A DNA stretch of 64,000 bases from Rheinheimera soli. Lineage in GTDB: Bacteria; Pseudomonadota; Gammaproteobacteria; Enterobacterales; Alteromonadaceae. Numbering within the stretch: position 1 is the stretch's first letter; the number at the start of each line of letters is the position of its first letter. Below are positions 1-8,806 of this stretch, one piece after another. Location of the stretch: assembly GCF_021290985.1 (NCBI RefSeq), contig NZ_JAJOYU010000022.1, positions 1 through 64,000 of the forward strand, in the 5' to 3' direction. Below the pieces are notes generated by a model. That model was given only the letters and a program-made list of their open reading frames with translations, was not told where the DNA came from and made no database searches. A program made the position numbers and the translations under genes.

Positions 1-53
1 GCTCAAAGCAGCGGCGCGTTTAAGAGTCCGCCTGACTTTGCTTGTTATGCGAT
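1..53 (-). other. partial attC-like recombination site (cut by window edge)
   Basis: Read on the minus strand, the end of the cassette-like gene runs into GCATAAC (44-50), followed by AAGCAAAGTCAGGCGGACT and then ACGCGCCGC. This has the look of the left half of an integron attC site: an R''-type box followed by a GC-rich imperfect arm. The 12-bp sequence TTGTTATGCGAT at 42-53 is matched by its perfect inverse ATCGCATAACAA at 691-702 on the other side of the gene. The other arm lies outside the window, so the fold cannot be checked. Resemblance to attC is from memory of cassette sites. Confidence 0.5.
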
Positions 54-664
54 TTTGGTTTGTGATCACGATACAATTGATAACCTAGAATAAGTATCAC
101 TAAAAAGCAGATAAATATAACTGCATTATCAAAGTTGTTGCTAATCACCTTCCAAGCTCGCTTAACTTTCAGGTAAGACACCTTTTCTGCTAGCCCCTCA
201 GAATGAGTTAAATATATTGAATCAACGTCTTCGTCAGATAGGTTTTTGGTTGACCAGCCAACAATATAAATACTCTCTGTTGGCTGCAAATCAGGAATTG
301 TAATTATGTCTTTATACTGTTCTTCGATTAGATCATGCCCATCTCTTGAAAGCTGATATGAGTATGTGTATGGCAATTTTAGTTTCAGTCTATTTGCCTC
401 TTTATCTCCATTATTGTGGATCCCAATGCTCCAAGAAGACTGAATCTTTGAGTGTTTCTTTATGTTATTCAGTGACTCTAGTTCTGAGTCTGATAGAAGG
501 TCGTACTTGTTATCTATTATTCTTGGCCAAGTGAAACTGTTGTATCCCACTGCAACTAAAACATCAGCTTTTTTCTTACTCATTGAGTCATAAGCAGCAA
601 GAGCACCAAAAACTACGGATAACACCATAGCCAACTTACCGAATGTTTCCCAAAATTTATTCAT
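20..664 (-). CDS. Hypothetical membrane-anchored protein, cassette-like
   Basis: This 214-residue protein has no family I recognise. It has an N-terminal hydrophobic segment (about residues 10-25), a soluble middle domain of about 150 residues with several beta-type stretches, a second hydrophobic segment near residues 180-198 and a short basic tail. The middle domain would therefore sit on one side of the membrane between two anchors. The gene is visibly more AT-rich than the TCA genes nearby. It is flanked by a perfect 12-bp inverted repeat (42-53 and 691-702) in the arrangement expected of an integron gene cassette, with the stop codon lying inside the attC-like site, as is common for cassettes. 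No other cassette or integrase is visible here. Function unknown; the call as a real gene rests on its length and its clean start. Confidence 0.6.
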   Translation of the reverse strand: MNKFWETFGKLAMVLSVVFGALAAYDSMSKKKADVLVAVGYNSFTWPRIIDNKYDLLSDSELESLNNIKKHSKIQSSWSIGIHNNGDKEANRLKLKLPYTYSYQLSRDGHDLIEEQYKDIITIPDLQPTESIYIVGWSTKNLSDEDVDSIYLTHSEGLAEKVSYLKVKRAWKVISNNFDNAVIFICFLVILILGYQLYRDHKPKSHNKQSQADS

Positions 665-954
665 AACTTCCTAGTTTTTACTATGTACTAATCGCATAAC
701 AATTTAATAGAAGGGTTTCTGCCCGCAAGTCGAACATTTTTCTCCCTTCTTTCCTGATTTCTACTCATACCAAATTAACGTTGATATATCTCTATTTCAA
801 CAGGTTTTTCTGAAATCAGTAAAATTATGGCCGACAAAATCCAGACAGACTGTACGCTAGTTGCGTGGATTTTTTACTCAGGCTAAATAACTTTGAATTT
901 AACCAGCACAGGTAATATCAGTGTCAGGTCTTACCCTTTGTCCTGAGAAACAAA
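665..954. other. AT-rich intergenic region with one repeat copy
   Basis: There is no gene here. It contains the right-hand half of the 12-bp inverted repeat (691-702) and, from about 769, a copy of a diverged repeat starting TACCAAATTA that recurs at 1361. I see no clear terminator or promoter. Confidence 0.5.
769..830 (+). repeat. Diverged intergenic repeat, copy A
   Basis: It begins TACCAAATTAACGTTGAT and aligns with the sequence from 1361 (TACCAAATTAGCGCTGAT). Roughly three quarters of positions agree over about 45 bases, with one single-base gap, and similarity then fades. Both copies lie in non-coding DNA around the small hypothetical gene, in the same orientation. Confidence 0.45.
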
Positions 955-1284
955 TTAACGCCTGAACCGGCACAGCTCTTCAACAACAGCTTTAGTCTCG
1001 GCAGAAAACAACTCCATCTGCGCATCAGATAACACACCATAATGCTTAAGCGCTGCAATTTTAAAGAGAGCGCTGTTTCGTGACAGACCATCAAACATTT
1101 CAGCTATAGCCTCATCTTCTTTTTTGATCAGATTGTAAAGTTCAAGATAACTCTTGTGCTGCTGCCCTGCTCTGTCTGCTGAAAGTTTTTCAATGCGCTG
1201 GAAAATTTGTTCACAAGCGACGTTGAGTAATTCGTCTTTTAAATCCCTGATCCTTTTCCAGTCTCGTTCAGGTATGGACGTCAT
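955..1284 (-). CDS. Small conserved-looking hypothetical protein
   Basis: The product is 109 residues, charged and predicted almost wholly helical, with no signal peptide or membrane segment. I chose the ATG at 1284 (protein begins MTSIPERDW) because AGGAG lies about nine bases upstream; an in-frame ATG seven codons earlier has no comparable ribosome binding site. I recall similar short proteins in Alteromonadales and Pseudomonadales carrying misleading release-factor-like names, but nothing here supports a release factor: there is no GGQ motif. It stands alone between repeats, transcribed towards the cassette-like gene. Function unknown. Confidence 0.6.
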   Translation of the reverse strand: MTSIPERDWKRIRDLKDELLNVACEQIFQRIEKLSADRAGQQHKSYLELYNLIKKEDEAIAEMFDGLSRNSALFKIAALKHYGVLSDAQMELFSAETKAVVEELCRFRR

Positions 1285-1360
1285 TTGGCGATCTCCTACA
1301 TGCAATAAGGCAAAAGAAAGGAATCTTTGACCAAAGCCTTATTTTTATCCGTTTTGTTTG

Positions 1361-1420
1361 TACCAAATTAGCGCTGATGTACCTGTATTTCAATAATTTT
1401 TCGGTTGGCTCTGCAATGGT
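1361..1420 (+). repeat. Diverged intergenic repeat, copy B
   Basis: This partner of the copy at 769 begins TACCAAATTAGCGCTGAT, continues through a T-rich stretch TTTCAATAATTTTTC that matches copy A with one gap, and then diverges. Confidence 0.45.
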
Positions 1421-1464
1421 GGCGATAAAAATCGCAGGTGATGGAGATTTAGCACTTAACCCAA

Positions 1465-1493
1465 ACGGGCGACCATAAAGGTCGCACCCTACA
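1465..1493. repeat. Short REP-like palindrome
   Basis: GCGACC and GGTCGC flank ATAAA, framed by ACGGGC on the left and ACCCTAC on the right. A hairpin of the same plan (ACGGGC, stem, TAAA, stem, CCCTAC) with different stem bases occurs at 36397-36421 inside a larger repeat. Conserved frame with a compensated stem suggests a REP-type family. Confidence 0.5.
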
Positions 1494-1574
1494 CAGCAGG
1501 GTATCAAATCATCGATGGATTTTAAGCAGGTTGTCGGGGGAAGTAATGCAGAAAATATAGATGCATAAAATCTA

Positions 1575-1608
1575 CAAATAATAAGGGCGGGTATAAAGCC
1601 CGCCCTTA
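1575..1608 (-). terminator. Intrinsic terminator after sucD
   Basis: A perfect 10-bp stem, TAAGGGCGGG at 1582-1591 and CCCGCCCTTA at 1599-1608, lies just past the sucD stop. In the direction of transcription it is followed by an A/T-rich tail. It closes the sdh-suc gene block. Confidence 0.8.
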
Positions 1609-1648
1609 TGGCAACTGGTTAATCAGGAGGACTGATCCCCCGAATTAA

Positions 1649-2521
1649 TTACCAGCCAGTCAGTTCTTTCAGTGCTTTACCGATATCGGCTAAGCTTTTC
1701 ACGGTTTTCACGCCTGCGTCTTCCAGTGCAGCGAACTTCTCGTCAGCTGTACCTTTACCACCAGAGATGATGGCGCCTGCGTGGCCCATGCGCTTACCAG
1801 CTGGTGCAGTTACACCGGCGATGTAAGACACAACTGGCTTAGTCACGTGTTGCTTGATGTAAGCAGCAGCTTCTTCTTCAGCTGAACCACCGATTTCACC
1901 GATCATGACGATGGCTTCAGTTTGTGGATCGTCCTGGAATAATTTCAGGATATCGATGAAGTTAGAACCTGGGATTGGGTCACCACCAATACCTACACAA
2001 GTAGACTGGCCGAAACCGTAATCCGTAGTTTGTTTTACTGCTTCATAAGTCAGAGTACCTGAACGTGAAACAATACCTACTTTACCTGGTAAGTGAATGT
2101 GGCCTGGCATGATACCAATTTTACATTCGCCTGGAGTGATCACGCCTGGGCAGTTAGGGCCAATTAAGCGTACGCCTAATTCGTCACAACGTACTTTAGC
2201 GTCCAGCATATCCAGTGTAGGAATGCCTTCAGTGATACAAACGATCAGCTTGATGCCACCGTTTGCAGCTTCCAGGATAGAATCTTTACAGAAAGCAGCT
2301 GGTACGTAAATTACTGATGCTTCTGCACCAGTCGCTTCTACTGCTTCTTTAACTGTATTGAATACTGGTAAACCTAAGTGAGTTTGACCACCTTTACCAG
2401 GAGTCACACCACCAACCATTTTAGTGCCGTAAGCAATGGCTTGTTCAGAGTGGAAAGTACCCTGAGCACCAGTGAAGCCCTGACAAATTACTTTGGTATC
2501 TTTATTAATTAAAACGCTCAT
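1649..2521 (-). CDS. sucD: Succinyl-CoA synthetase alpha subunit
   Basis: This is the CoA-binding and phosphohistidine subunit of the TCA enzyme that converts succinyl-CoA, phosphate and NDP to succinate, CoA and NTP. Its length of 290 residues equals the family norm. The N-terminal Rossmann CoA-binding domain carries [14 protein letters not shown]; a second nucleotide-binding-like region holds [13 protein letters not shown]; the active-site histidine is His247 in GHAGAI near the C-terminus. It follows sucC by ten bases, so the two subunits are co-translated. A terminator follows directly. Assignment is certain from sequence. Confidence 0.98.
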   Translation of the reverse strand: MSVLINKDTKVICQGFTGAQGTFHSEQAIAYGTKMVGGVTPGKGGQTHLGLPVFNTVKEAVEATGAEASVIYVPAAFCKDSILEAANGGIKLIVCITEGIPTLDMLDAKVRCDELGVRLIGPNCPGVITPGECKIGIMPGHIHLPGKVGIVSRSGTLTYEAVKQTTDYGFGQSTCVGIGGDPIPGSNFIDILKLFQDDPQTEAIVMIGEIGGSAEEEAAAYIKQHVTKPVVSYIAGVTAPAGKRMGHAGAIISGGKGTADEKFAALEDAGVKTVKSLADIGKALKELTGW

Positions 2522-2531
2522 GGATTACCCC

Positions 2532-3701
2532 TTATGCCTTAGCCGCTGCAGCAGCAACTACTTGCTTGGCAGCACTAGTCAGGTCTGTGTCAGCGATAAT
2601 ATTCAGGCCGCTTTCAGACAGCACTTTAGCACCCAGTTCTGCATTGTTACCTTGCAGACGAACAACAACTGGTACTTTCACGCCGACTTCTTTCACTGCG
2701 CCGATCACACCTTCAGCAATCATATCGCAACGAACGATACCGCCGAAAATGTTGATGAATACCGCTTTAACAGCGTCATCAGACAGGATAATTTTGAAGG
2801 CTTCAACAACACGTTCTTTAGTCGCACCGCCGCCAACGTCCAGGAAGTTAGCTGGTTGGCCACCGTGTAATTTCACGATGTCCATAGTACCCATAGCTAA
2901 ACCGGCACCGTTTACCATACAGCCGATGTCGCCACCTAAAGCTACGTAGTTCAGTTCCCATGAAGCAGCATGTGCTTCACGTGGATCTTCCTGTGAAGGA
3001 TCCTGCATAGCTTTTAAATCAGGGTGACGGTACAGAGCGTTGCCGTCGATCACCAGTTTGGCATCTAAACAGTGCAGATCGCCAGCAGGAGTGATAACCA
3101 GGGGGTTCACTTCCAGCAGAGCTAAATCTTTGTCTTTAAACAGTTGAGCCAGACCCATGAAGATTTTCACGAACTGGTTCACTTGCTTGCCTTCCAGGCC
3201 TAATTTGAATGCTAATTCACGACCCTGGAATGGCTGAGCGCCTACCAGTGGATCGATTGCAGCTTTCAGAATTTTTTCCGGAGTTTCGTGGGCTACGGTC
3301 TCAATTTCCACGCCGCCTTCAGTAGACGCCATAAACACGATACGACGTGAAGAACGGTCTACTACTGCACCTAAATACAGTTCTTTAGCGATGTCAGTAC
3401 AAGGTTCAACCAGGATACGGCTTACAGGCTGACCTTTTTCGTCTGTCTGATAAGTAACCAGTTGCTTACCAAGCCATTTTTCAGCAAAAGCTCTGATGTC
3501 TTCTTTGCTCTTAACCAGTTTAACGCCGCCCGCTTTACCGCGACCACCAGCGTGAACCTGAGCCTTGACAACAAACATGTCGCCGCCGATTTTATCTGCA
3601 GCTTCTACCGCTTCTTCAACAGTTGCTGCGGCGATGCCTTTCGATACAGGCAAACCATATTGGGCAAACAGTTGTTTACCCTGATACTCGTGCAAATTCA
3701 T
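2532..3701 (-). CDS. sucC: Succinyl-CoA synthetase beta subunit
   Basis: This ATP-grasp subunit sets nucleotide specificity and forms the heterodimer with SucD. The product is 389 residues starting [19 protein letters not shown], the standard N-terminus; an in-frame start 16 codons upstream would add residues foreign to the family, so I reject it. The ATP-grasp domain occupies the first 240 residues ([25 protein letters not shown]), and the C-terminal ligase domain contains [11 protein letters not shown] and [10 protein letters not shown]. It heads the sucCD pair and is separated from sucB by an intrinsic-terminator-like hairpin, so sucCD may receive only part of upstream transcription. Confidence 0.98.
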   Translation of the reverse strand: MNLHEYQGKQLFAQYGLPVSKGIAAATVEEAVEAADKIGGDMFVVKAQVHAGGRGKAGGVKLVKSKEDIRAFAEKWLGKQLVTYQTDEKGQPVSRILVEPCTDIAKELYLGAVVDRSSRRIVFMASTEGGVEIETVAHETPEKILKAAIDPLVGAQPFQGRELAFKLGLEGKQVNQFVKIFMGLAQLFKDKDLALLEVNPLVITPAGDLHCLDAKLVIDGNALYRHPDLKAMQDPSQEDPREAHAASWELNYVALGGDIGCMVNGAGLAMGTMDIVKLHGGQPANFLDVGGGATKERVVEAFKIILSDDAVKAVFINIFGGIVRCDMIAEGVIGAVKEVGVKVPVVVRLQGNNAELGAKVLSESGLNIIADTDLTSAAKQVVAAAAAKA

Positions 3702-3794
3702 GGCTATTTTCCGTTCATTTTGACATTGAAGGCCACACCGGAGGTGCAACCTGACCTTTAGATCGGCGCGTATTATAGTGCCAATCAGTCTGAT

Positions 3795-3829
3795 AAAAAA
3801 TGCTGTTGCTATAAAACAACAGCATTTTT
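3795..3829 (-). terminator. Terminator-like hairpin between sucB and sucC
   Basis: TGCTGTTG at 3801-3808 pairs with CAACAGCA at 3817-3824. The stem is flanked by A6 on one side and T5 on the other, so it can act in both directions. It lies between sucB and sucC inside the TCA block and would attenuate read-through. Confidence 0.75.
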
Positions 3830-3847
3830 AGTTACTTTTTCCAGATA

Positions 3848-5038
3848 TTAGATATCCAGCAGAATACGGGTTGGATCTTCCAGCAATTCTTTGATAGTCA
3901 CCAGGAAGCCTACTGACTCTTTACCATCGATGATACGGTGGTCGTATGACAGCGCTAAGTACATCATTGGCAGAATTTCCATCTTGCCGTCAACAACCAT
4001 GACGCGGTCCTGGATTTTGTGCATACCCAGAATAGCGGATTGTGGCGGGTTGATGATTGGAGTAGACATCAGAGAACCGAACACACCACCGTTAGTGATA
4101 GTGAAGTTACCGCCGGTTAAGTCGTCCATAGACAGCTTACCGTCACGGCCTTTTAAGGCTAAGTCTTTGATTGCTTTTTCGATTTCAGCCAGGTTCATTT
4201 TGTCACAGTCACGCAGTACTGGGGTAACCAGACCACGAGGTGTAGACACAGCGATGCTGACGTCGAAGTAGTTGTGGTACACGATGTCATCGCCATCAAT
4301 AGCAGCGTTCACTTCTGGGAAACGTTTCAGCGCTTCTGTTACGGCTTTCACGTAGAAAGACATAAAACCTAAACGGATACCGTGACGCTTTTCAAACACG
4401 TCCTGGTACTGCTTACGCAGTTCCATAATGGGTTTCATGTTCACTTCGTTGAAGGTCGTTAACATGGCTGTAGAGTTTTTCGCTTCTAACAGACGGTTCG
4501 CGATGGTTTTACGTAAACGTGTCATAGGCACACGTTTTTGTGAACGATCACCTTGTACCGGAGCAGGAGCTGCAACAGCAGCAGCTTTAGCAGGAGCAGC
4601 TGGTGCACCGGCTAAGAACTTTTCTACGTCTTCTTTAGTGACACGGCCATTTTTACCAGAACCCTGGATCTTAGCAGCGTCTAAGCCTTTTTCAGCAATG
4701 AGGCGACGAACAGATGGAGTTAATACGTCATCTGACTCTGTTGCAGGAGCAGCAGCGGCCGGGGCAGCGTCAGCTTTAGCAGCAGGTGCGGCGGCAGGAG
4801 CTGCAGCGCCAGCGTTCATATGACCAATCACTTGTTCAGCCAATACAGTTGCACCTTCAGCGTGAACGATTTCACCCATGACGCCATCGGCCTGAGCCAC
4901 GACTTCAAGTACAACTTTATCTGTTTCAATGTCAACCAGGACTTGATCACGGCTAACGGCTTCACCTGTTTTTACATGCCAGGTGGCGATTGTTGCGTCT
5001 GCAACTGATTCTGGTAGTACCGGGACTTTAATTTCCAC
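3848..5038 (-). CDS. sucB: 2-Oxoglutarate dehydrogenase E2, dihydrolipoyl succinyltransferase
   Basis: The E2 core of the 2-oxoglutarate dehydrogenase complex transfers the succinyl group from the lipoyl arm to CoA. Its 396 residues run in the usual order: one lipoyl domain (residues 1-75, lipoylated Lys41 in [11 protein letters not shown]), an Ala/Pro-rich flexible linker, a peripheral E1/E3-binding domain (about 107-142, [14 protein letters not shown]), a second Ala/Pro linker and the catalytic domain ending with the [11 protein letters not shown] active-site motif. Single lipoyl domain and length match gammaproteobacterial SucB. It lies downstream of sucA, with a terminator-like hairpin in the gap. 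E3 (lpd) is not in the window. Confidence 0.98.
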   Translation of the reverse strand: MEIKVPVLPESVADATIATWHVKTGEAVSRDQVLVDIETDKVVLEVVAQADGVMGEIVHAEGATVLAEQVIGHMNAGAAAPAAAPAAKADAAPAAAAPATESDDVLTPSVRRLIAEKGLDAAKIQGSGKNGRVTKEDVEKFLAGAPAAPAKAAAVAAPAPVQGDRSQKRVPMTRLRKTIANRLLEAKNSTAMLTTFNEVNMKPIMELRKQYQDVFEKRHGIRLGFMSFYVKAVTEALKRFPEVNAAIDGDDIVYHNYFDVSIAVSTPRGLVTPVLRDCDKMNLAEIEKAIKDLALKGRDGKLSMDDLTGGNFTITNGGVFGSLMSTPIINPPQSAILGMHKIQDRVMVVDGKMEILPMMYLALSYDHRIIDGKESVGFLVTIKELLEDPTRILLDI

Positions 5039-5123
5039 TTTGTCACCTTTTTTTAAAAAATTTGGGTTCTGAATCGTTACTTAAACTAAAGTCAGAGCGC
5101 CTTGCGGCAGCACTGACTGAATA

Positions 5124-5150
5124 CAAAAACGGCACAACCAAAGTTGTGCC
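5124..5150 (-). terminator. Terminator-like hairpin between sucA and sucB
   Basis: GGCACAAC at 5131-5138 and GTTGTGCC at 5143-5150 form a perfect 8-bp stem with loop CAAA. On the minus strand a GTTTTTG tract follows, giving an intrinsic-terminator shape seven bases past the sucA stop. Confidence 0.75.
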
Positions 5151-5156
5151 AAATTA

Positions 5157-7964
5157 TTAAGCAATAGTTAAAGCTGCGTTGACTAAAGCCTGCTGCTGTT
5201 TGTTGTGCACAGACAAGTAACCTACAGCAGGTGAAGACGAAGCTTCACGGCCAGCGTACGTCAGTTTTCCACCAGCTGGGATTGAAGCCCAGAAATGGTG
5301 TTGACTGCAGTACCAGGCGCCCTGGTTTTGAGGCTCTTCCTGACACCAGACAAAATCTTTTACGTGTTGGTAGTCTTTCATGATAGTAGCCATCTCTTCC
5401 GCTGGGAAAGGATACAACTGTTCAATACGGACAATAGCAATGTCAGTCAGATTGCGTTTACGGCGTTCTTCCAACAGATCGTAGTACACCTTACCGCTAC
5501 ACATCACCACACGTTTCACATCAGCTGGCTTGATTGGATCAATTTCAGCAATGGCGTTCTGGAATACACCAGAAGCAATTTCTTCTAAGCTAGAAGTTGC
5601 TAACGGGTGACGTAATAAAGATTTAGGTGACATCACAATCAGAGGACGACGCATTGGGCGAACCATCTGACGGCGGATCATGGCATACACCTGAGCCGGA
5701 GTGGTTGGAACCACAACCTGCATATTGTGATCAGCACAAAGTTGCAGGAAACGCTCTAAACGGGCTGAGGAGTGCTCCGGACCCTGACCTTCGTAGCCAT
5801 GAGGCAACAATAATGTCAGACCACACAAACGGCCCCACTTCTGCTCACCTGAGCTTAAGAACTGGTCAATCACCACCTGAGCGCCGTTTGCGAAGTCGCC
5901 AAACTGGCCTTCCCAAATGACTAAAGCACGAGGTTCAGCTGTGGCATAACCGTATTCAAACGCCAATACCGCTTCTTCAGACAAGGCGGAGTCGAACACC
6001 TGGAATGGACCTTGTGAGTCGCTGATATGTTCCAGTGGTGTATAGGTGGTCGCATCGTTCTGATTGTGCAGTACCGCATGGCGGTGGAAGAAAGTACCAC
6101 GGCCTGAATCCTGACCTACGATACGAATACGATTTCCTGCACCGACGATAGAAGCGTACGCCAGAATTTCAGCGAAACCCCAGTCGATCTTTTTCTCGCC
6201 TTTGAGCATTAAAGCGCGGTCTTCGTATACTTTGCCAACCTGACGTTGCAAGGTATGAGTTTCAGGCACAGAAATCGCTTTTTCACCTAAGGTGACCAAA
6301 TCAGGCACCGTCATGCTGGCATCGTAAGCCGTATTCCAGTCATGGCCAATGTATGGAGTCCAGTCCACTGACACTTCAGTCATAGGACGCCATTCTTCAA
6401 CCACGCAGTCGCCTTTATCTAAGGCGTCACGGTAACCATCGACCATTTGCTGCACTTGTTCAGCAGTCACCACGCCTTCAGCAATCAGCTTCTGAGCGTA
6501 TAACTCACGTGGAGTTGGGTGTTTTTTGATTTTCTGGTACATCAGCGGCTGAGTTGCATTTGGCTCATCCGCTTCGTTGTGACCGTTACGACGGTAACAA
6601 ACTAAGTCAATCACCACATCACGTTTGAAGGTGTTGCGGTAGTCTACAGCCAGCTGAGCAACAAAAATCACAGCTTCCGGATCATCACCGTTGACGTGGA
6701 AAATTGGGGCCTGAACCATCTTGGCGATGTCAGTACAGTATGGCGTAGAACGAGTGTCTTCAGGGTTCGATGTAGTGAAACCCACCTGGTTGTTAATAAC
6801 CAGACGGATAGAACCACCCACTTTGAAAGCACGGGTTTGAGAGATGTTAAAGGTTTCAGCCACCACGCCCTGGCCAGCAAAAGCTGAGTCACCGTGAATG
6901 GTGATAGGCAGAGCCAAAGAACCATCTGTGCAACCGCGACGGTCTAAACGGGCACGTACTGAACCTATAACCACTGGGTTAACAATTTCAAGGTGAGAAG
7001 GGTTAAAGGCTAACGCCAGGTGAACATTGCCACCTTTGGTTTCGAAGTCAGACGAGAAACCCATATGGTATTTCACATCGCCTGCGCCAACCACTTCATA
7101 TTTACCGGCGAATTCGTCAAACAACTTGCCCGGGTTTTTACCCAGCACGTTGATCAGCGTATTTAAACGACCACGGTGCGCCATACCGATAATACAGTCT
7201 TTTGCGCCCTGCTCGCCTGCACGGTGGATCATGGCTTTGAGCATTGGCACCATGGCGTCACCGCCTTCTAAACCAAAGCGCTTAGCACCTGGGAATTTAG
7301 AGGCCAGGTATTTTTCCAGACCATCAGCAGCCACTAAGCCTTGCAACAGTTTGGTTTTTTCTTCTTTTCCGAACGCACGTGAAGCCTGTTGGCTTTCTAA
7401 ACGTTGTTGGATCCAACGTTTTTCGTCCGTCGAAACAATGTGCATATACTCAGCACCAATAGAACCACAGTAAGTAGCTTCCAGGGCTTTGTACAAATCG
7501 CCTAACTTCATACTGGTGTCGCCACCAGCAAAAGAGCCGACATTAAATTCGGTGTCAAAATCTGCCTGAGTCAGGTCGTGATAGGATAATTCTAAATCAC
7601 GTACACGAGGCTGCTTCCACAGGTTCAGCGGGTCGAGGTTAGCCTGCTGATGACCACGGAAACGGAAGGCATTGATTAATTGCAGAACTTTCACCTGGCG
7701 CTGATCTGAACCACCTGCATTCACCGTAATGACTTCACGGTGTTTGTTCTTGGCGAGTTCAGCAAATTGCTGGCGAATGTCACTGTGACGGGATTCGAGT
7801 TCTACGCCGTCAATTTTGGGCAGACTGGCAAAAAACTCACGCCATTCATCACTGACGCTGGTCGATTCAGCTAAGTAGGATTCATAGAGCTCATCTACGT
7901 AGGCCATGTTGCCACCGCCTAAATGAGAAGACTCTAACCACGCCTTCATTACACCTTCGTGCAT
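5157..7964 (-). CDS. sucA: 2-Oxoglutarate dehydrogenase E1 (thiamine diphosphate dependent)
   Basis: E1 decarboxylates 2-oxoglutarate and reductively succinylates SucB. The product is 935 residues, against about 933 for the E. coli enzyme, and its N-terminus (MKAWLESSHLGGGN) matches the family helix that docks onto E2/E3. Visible landmarks are the substrate and cofactor region GMAHRGRLNTL, the GDSAFAGQGV stretch, the ThDP/Mg motif VDLVCYRRNGHNEADEP and the C-terminal transketolase-like region with QDSGRGTFFHRHA and HGYEGQGPEHSS. It sits between sdhB and sucB, with hairpins on both sides. Confidence 0.98.
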   Translation of the reverse strand: MHEGVMKAWLESSHLGGGNMAYVDELYESYLAESTSVSDEWREFFASLPKIDGVELESRHSDIRQQFAELAKNKHREVITVNAGGSDQRQVKVLQLINAFRFRGHQQANLDPLNLWKQPRVRDLELSYHDLTQADFDTEFNVGSFAGGDTSMKLGDLYKALEATYCGSIGAEYMHIVSTDEKRWIQQRLESQQASRAFGKEEKTKLLQGLVAADGLEKYLASKFPGAKRFGLEGGDAMVPMLKAMIHRAGEQGAKDCIIGMAHRGRLNTLINVLGKNPGKLFDEFAGKYEVVGAGDVKYHMGFSSDFETKGGNVHLALAFNPSHLEIVNPVVIGSVRARLDRRGCTDGSLALPITIHGDSAFAGQGVVAETFNISQTRAFKVGGSIRLVINNQVGFTTSNPEDTRSTPYCTDIAKMVQAPIFHVNGDDPEAVIFVAQLAVDYRNTFKRDVVIDLVCYRRNGHNEADEPNATQPLMYQKIKKHPTPRELYAQKLIAEGVVTAEQVQQMVDGYRDALDKGDCVVEEWRPMTEVSVDWTPYIGHDWNTAYDASMTVPDLVTLGEKAISVPETHTLQRQVGKVYEDRALMLKGEKKIDWGFAEILAYASIVGAGNRIRIVGQDSGRGTFFHRHAVLHNQNDATTYTPLEHISDSQGPFQVFDSALSEEAVLAFEYGYATAEPRALVIWEGQFGDFANGAQVVIDQFLSSGEQKWGRLCGLTLLLPHGYEGQGPEHSSARLERFLQLCADHNMQVVVPTTPAQVYAMIRRQMVRPMRRPLIVMSPKSLLRHPLATSSLEEIASGVFQNAIAEIDPIKPADVKRVVMCSGKVYYDLLEERRKRNLTDIAIVRIEQLYPFPAEEMATIMKDYQHVKDFVWCQEEPQNQGAWYCSQHHFWASIPAGGKLTYAGREASSSPAVGYLSVHNKQQQALVNAALTIA

Positions 7965-8002
7965 TTAGTTTCCCTTATTCGAAGCACCTGGAAAAAATTC
8001 GC

Positions 8003-8027
8003 AAAAAGCGCCCCAGGTTTTGGGCGC
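8003..8027 (-). terminator. Terminator-like hairpin between sdhB and sucA
   Basis: GCGCCC and GGGCGC (8008-8027) form a GC stem; on the minus strand it is followed by TTTTT (8003-8007). It would end or attenuate sdhCDAB transcripts before sucA. Confidence 0.7.
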
Positions 8028-8068
8028 GCTTCATTTTATACCAATCAGACCAATTAAGCTCTGACAAA

Positions 8069-8085
8069 GGGCGCTTAAAGCGCCC
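8069..8085 (-). other. Hairpin spanning the sdhB stop codon
   Basis: GGGCGCTT and AAGCGCCC form a tight 8-bp stem with a one-base loop that includes the sdhB stop codon (8075-8077). It is followed on the minus strand by TTTG. Together with the hairpin at 8003-8027 it makes a double stem at the sdh/suc border, possibly protecting the 3' end. Confidence 0.55.
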
Positions 8086-8794
8086 GGTTTAACAGCATAG
8101 ATTTGATCTGACCTATAGCTTTGGTCGGGTTCAAACCTTTTGGACATACGTTGACACAGTTCATGATGCCATGGCAGCGGAACACGCTGAACGCATCATC
8201 TAAATCGTTTAAACGTTGTTCAGTGGCAGTATCACGGCTGTCTGCTAAAAAGCGGTAAGCGTGTAATAAACCAGCTGGTCCGATAAATTTATCTGGATTC
8301 CACCAGAAAGACGGGCAAGAAGTTGAACAGCAAGCACATAAAATACATTCATACAGGCCGTCTAACTTTTCACGATCTTCAGGTGACTGCAGGTATTCGC
8401 CTGCAGGTGGTAACTCGTCATTGATCAGGTAAGGTTTCACCTTTTCATACTGAGTGTAGAACTGAGTCATATCCACAACTAAGTCACGCACTACAGGTAA
8501 ACCTGGTAATGGACGGATCACCAGTTTGCCGCCTTTACCTTTGCCTAAAGCAGACAATGGAGTAATACAGGCTAAACCGTTTTTACCGTTCATATTCAGA
8601 CCGTCTGAACCACAGACACCTTCACGGCAGCTGCGACGGAATGATAAGGTTGGGTCTTGTTCTTTTAATTTCAACAGTGCGTCTAACACCATCATGTCAC
8701 GACCCTCTGGATTATCCAGAGTATAGTCCTGCATACGTGGTGCTTTATCTACGTCAGGGTTGTAACGATAGACAGAGAATTCTAACTTCTTCAT
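8075..8794 (-). CDS. sdhB: Succinate dehydrogenase iron-sulfur subunit
   Basis: This subunit passes electrons from the SdhA flavin to ubiquinone through three Fe-S clusters. The product is 239 residues. The N-terminal plant-type ferredoxin domain holds the [2Fe-2S] cysteines ([15 protein letters not shown] and the following GLACITPL). The C-terminal domain holds [13 protein letters not shown] and [17 protein letters not shown] for the [4Fe-4S] and [3Fe-4S] clusters. It begins 12 bases after sdhA, is last in sdhCDAB, and is followed by two hairpins. Confidence 0.98.
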   Translation of the reverse strand: MKKLEFSVYRYNPDVDKAPRMQDYTLDNPEGRDMMVLDALLKLKEQDPTLSFRRSCREGVCGSDGLNMNGKNGLACITPLSALGKGKGGKLVIRPLPGLPVVRDLVVDMTQFYTQYEKVKPYLINDELPPAGEYLQSPEDREKLDGLYECILCACCSTSCPSFWWNPDKFIGPAGLLHAYRFLADSRDTATEQRLNDLDDAFSVFRCHGIMNCVNVCPKGLNPTKAIGQIKSMLLNRAL

Positions 8795-8806
8795 TCTGCA
8801 TCCCTC

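Larger units (their letters stand above)
1285..1648. other. Intergenic region with repeats and sucD terminator
   Basis: This 364-bp gap holds the second copy of the diverged repeat (from 1361), a short REP-like palindrome (1465-1493) and the sucD terminator (1575-1608). No further gene is supported. Confidence 0.6.

Noticed and set aside
1268-1507. 79-codon frame overlapping the 955-1284 gene start
   Set aside because: It covers the repeat and palindrome, has no credible start signal and no recognisable protein pattern.
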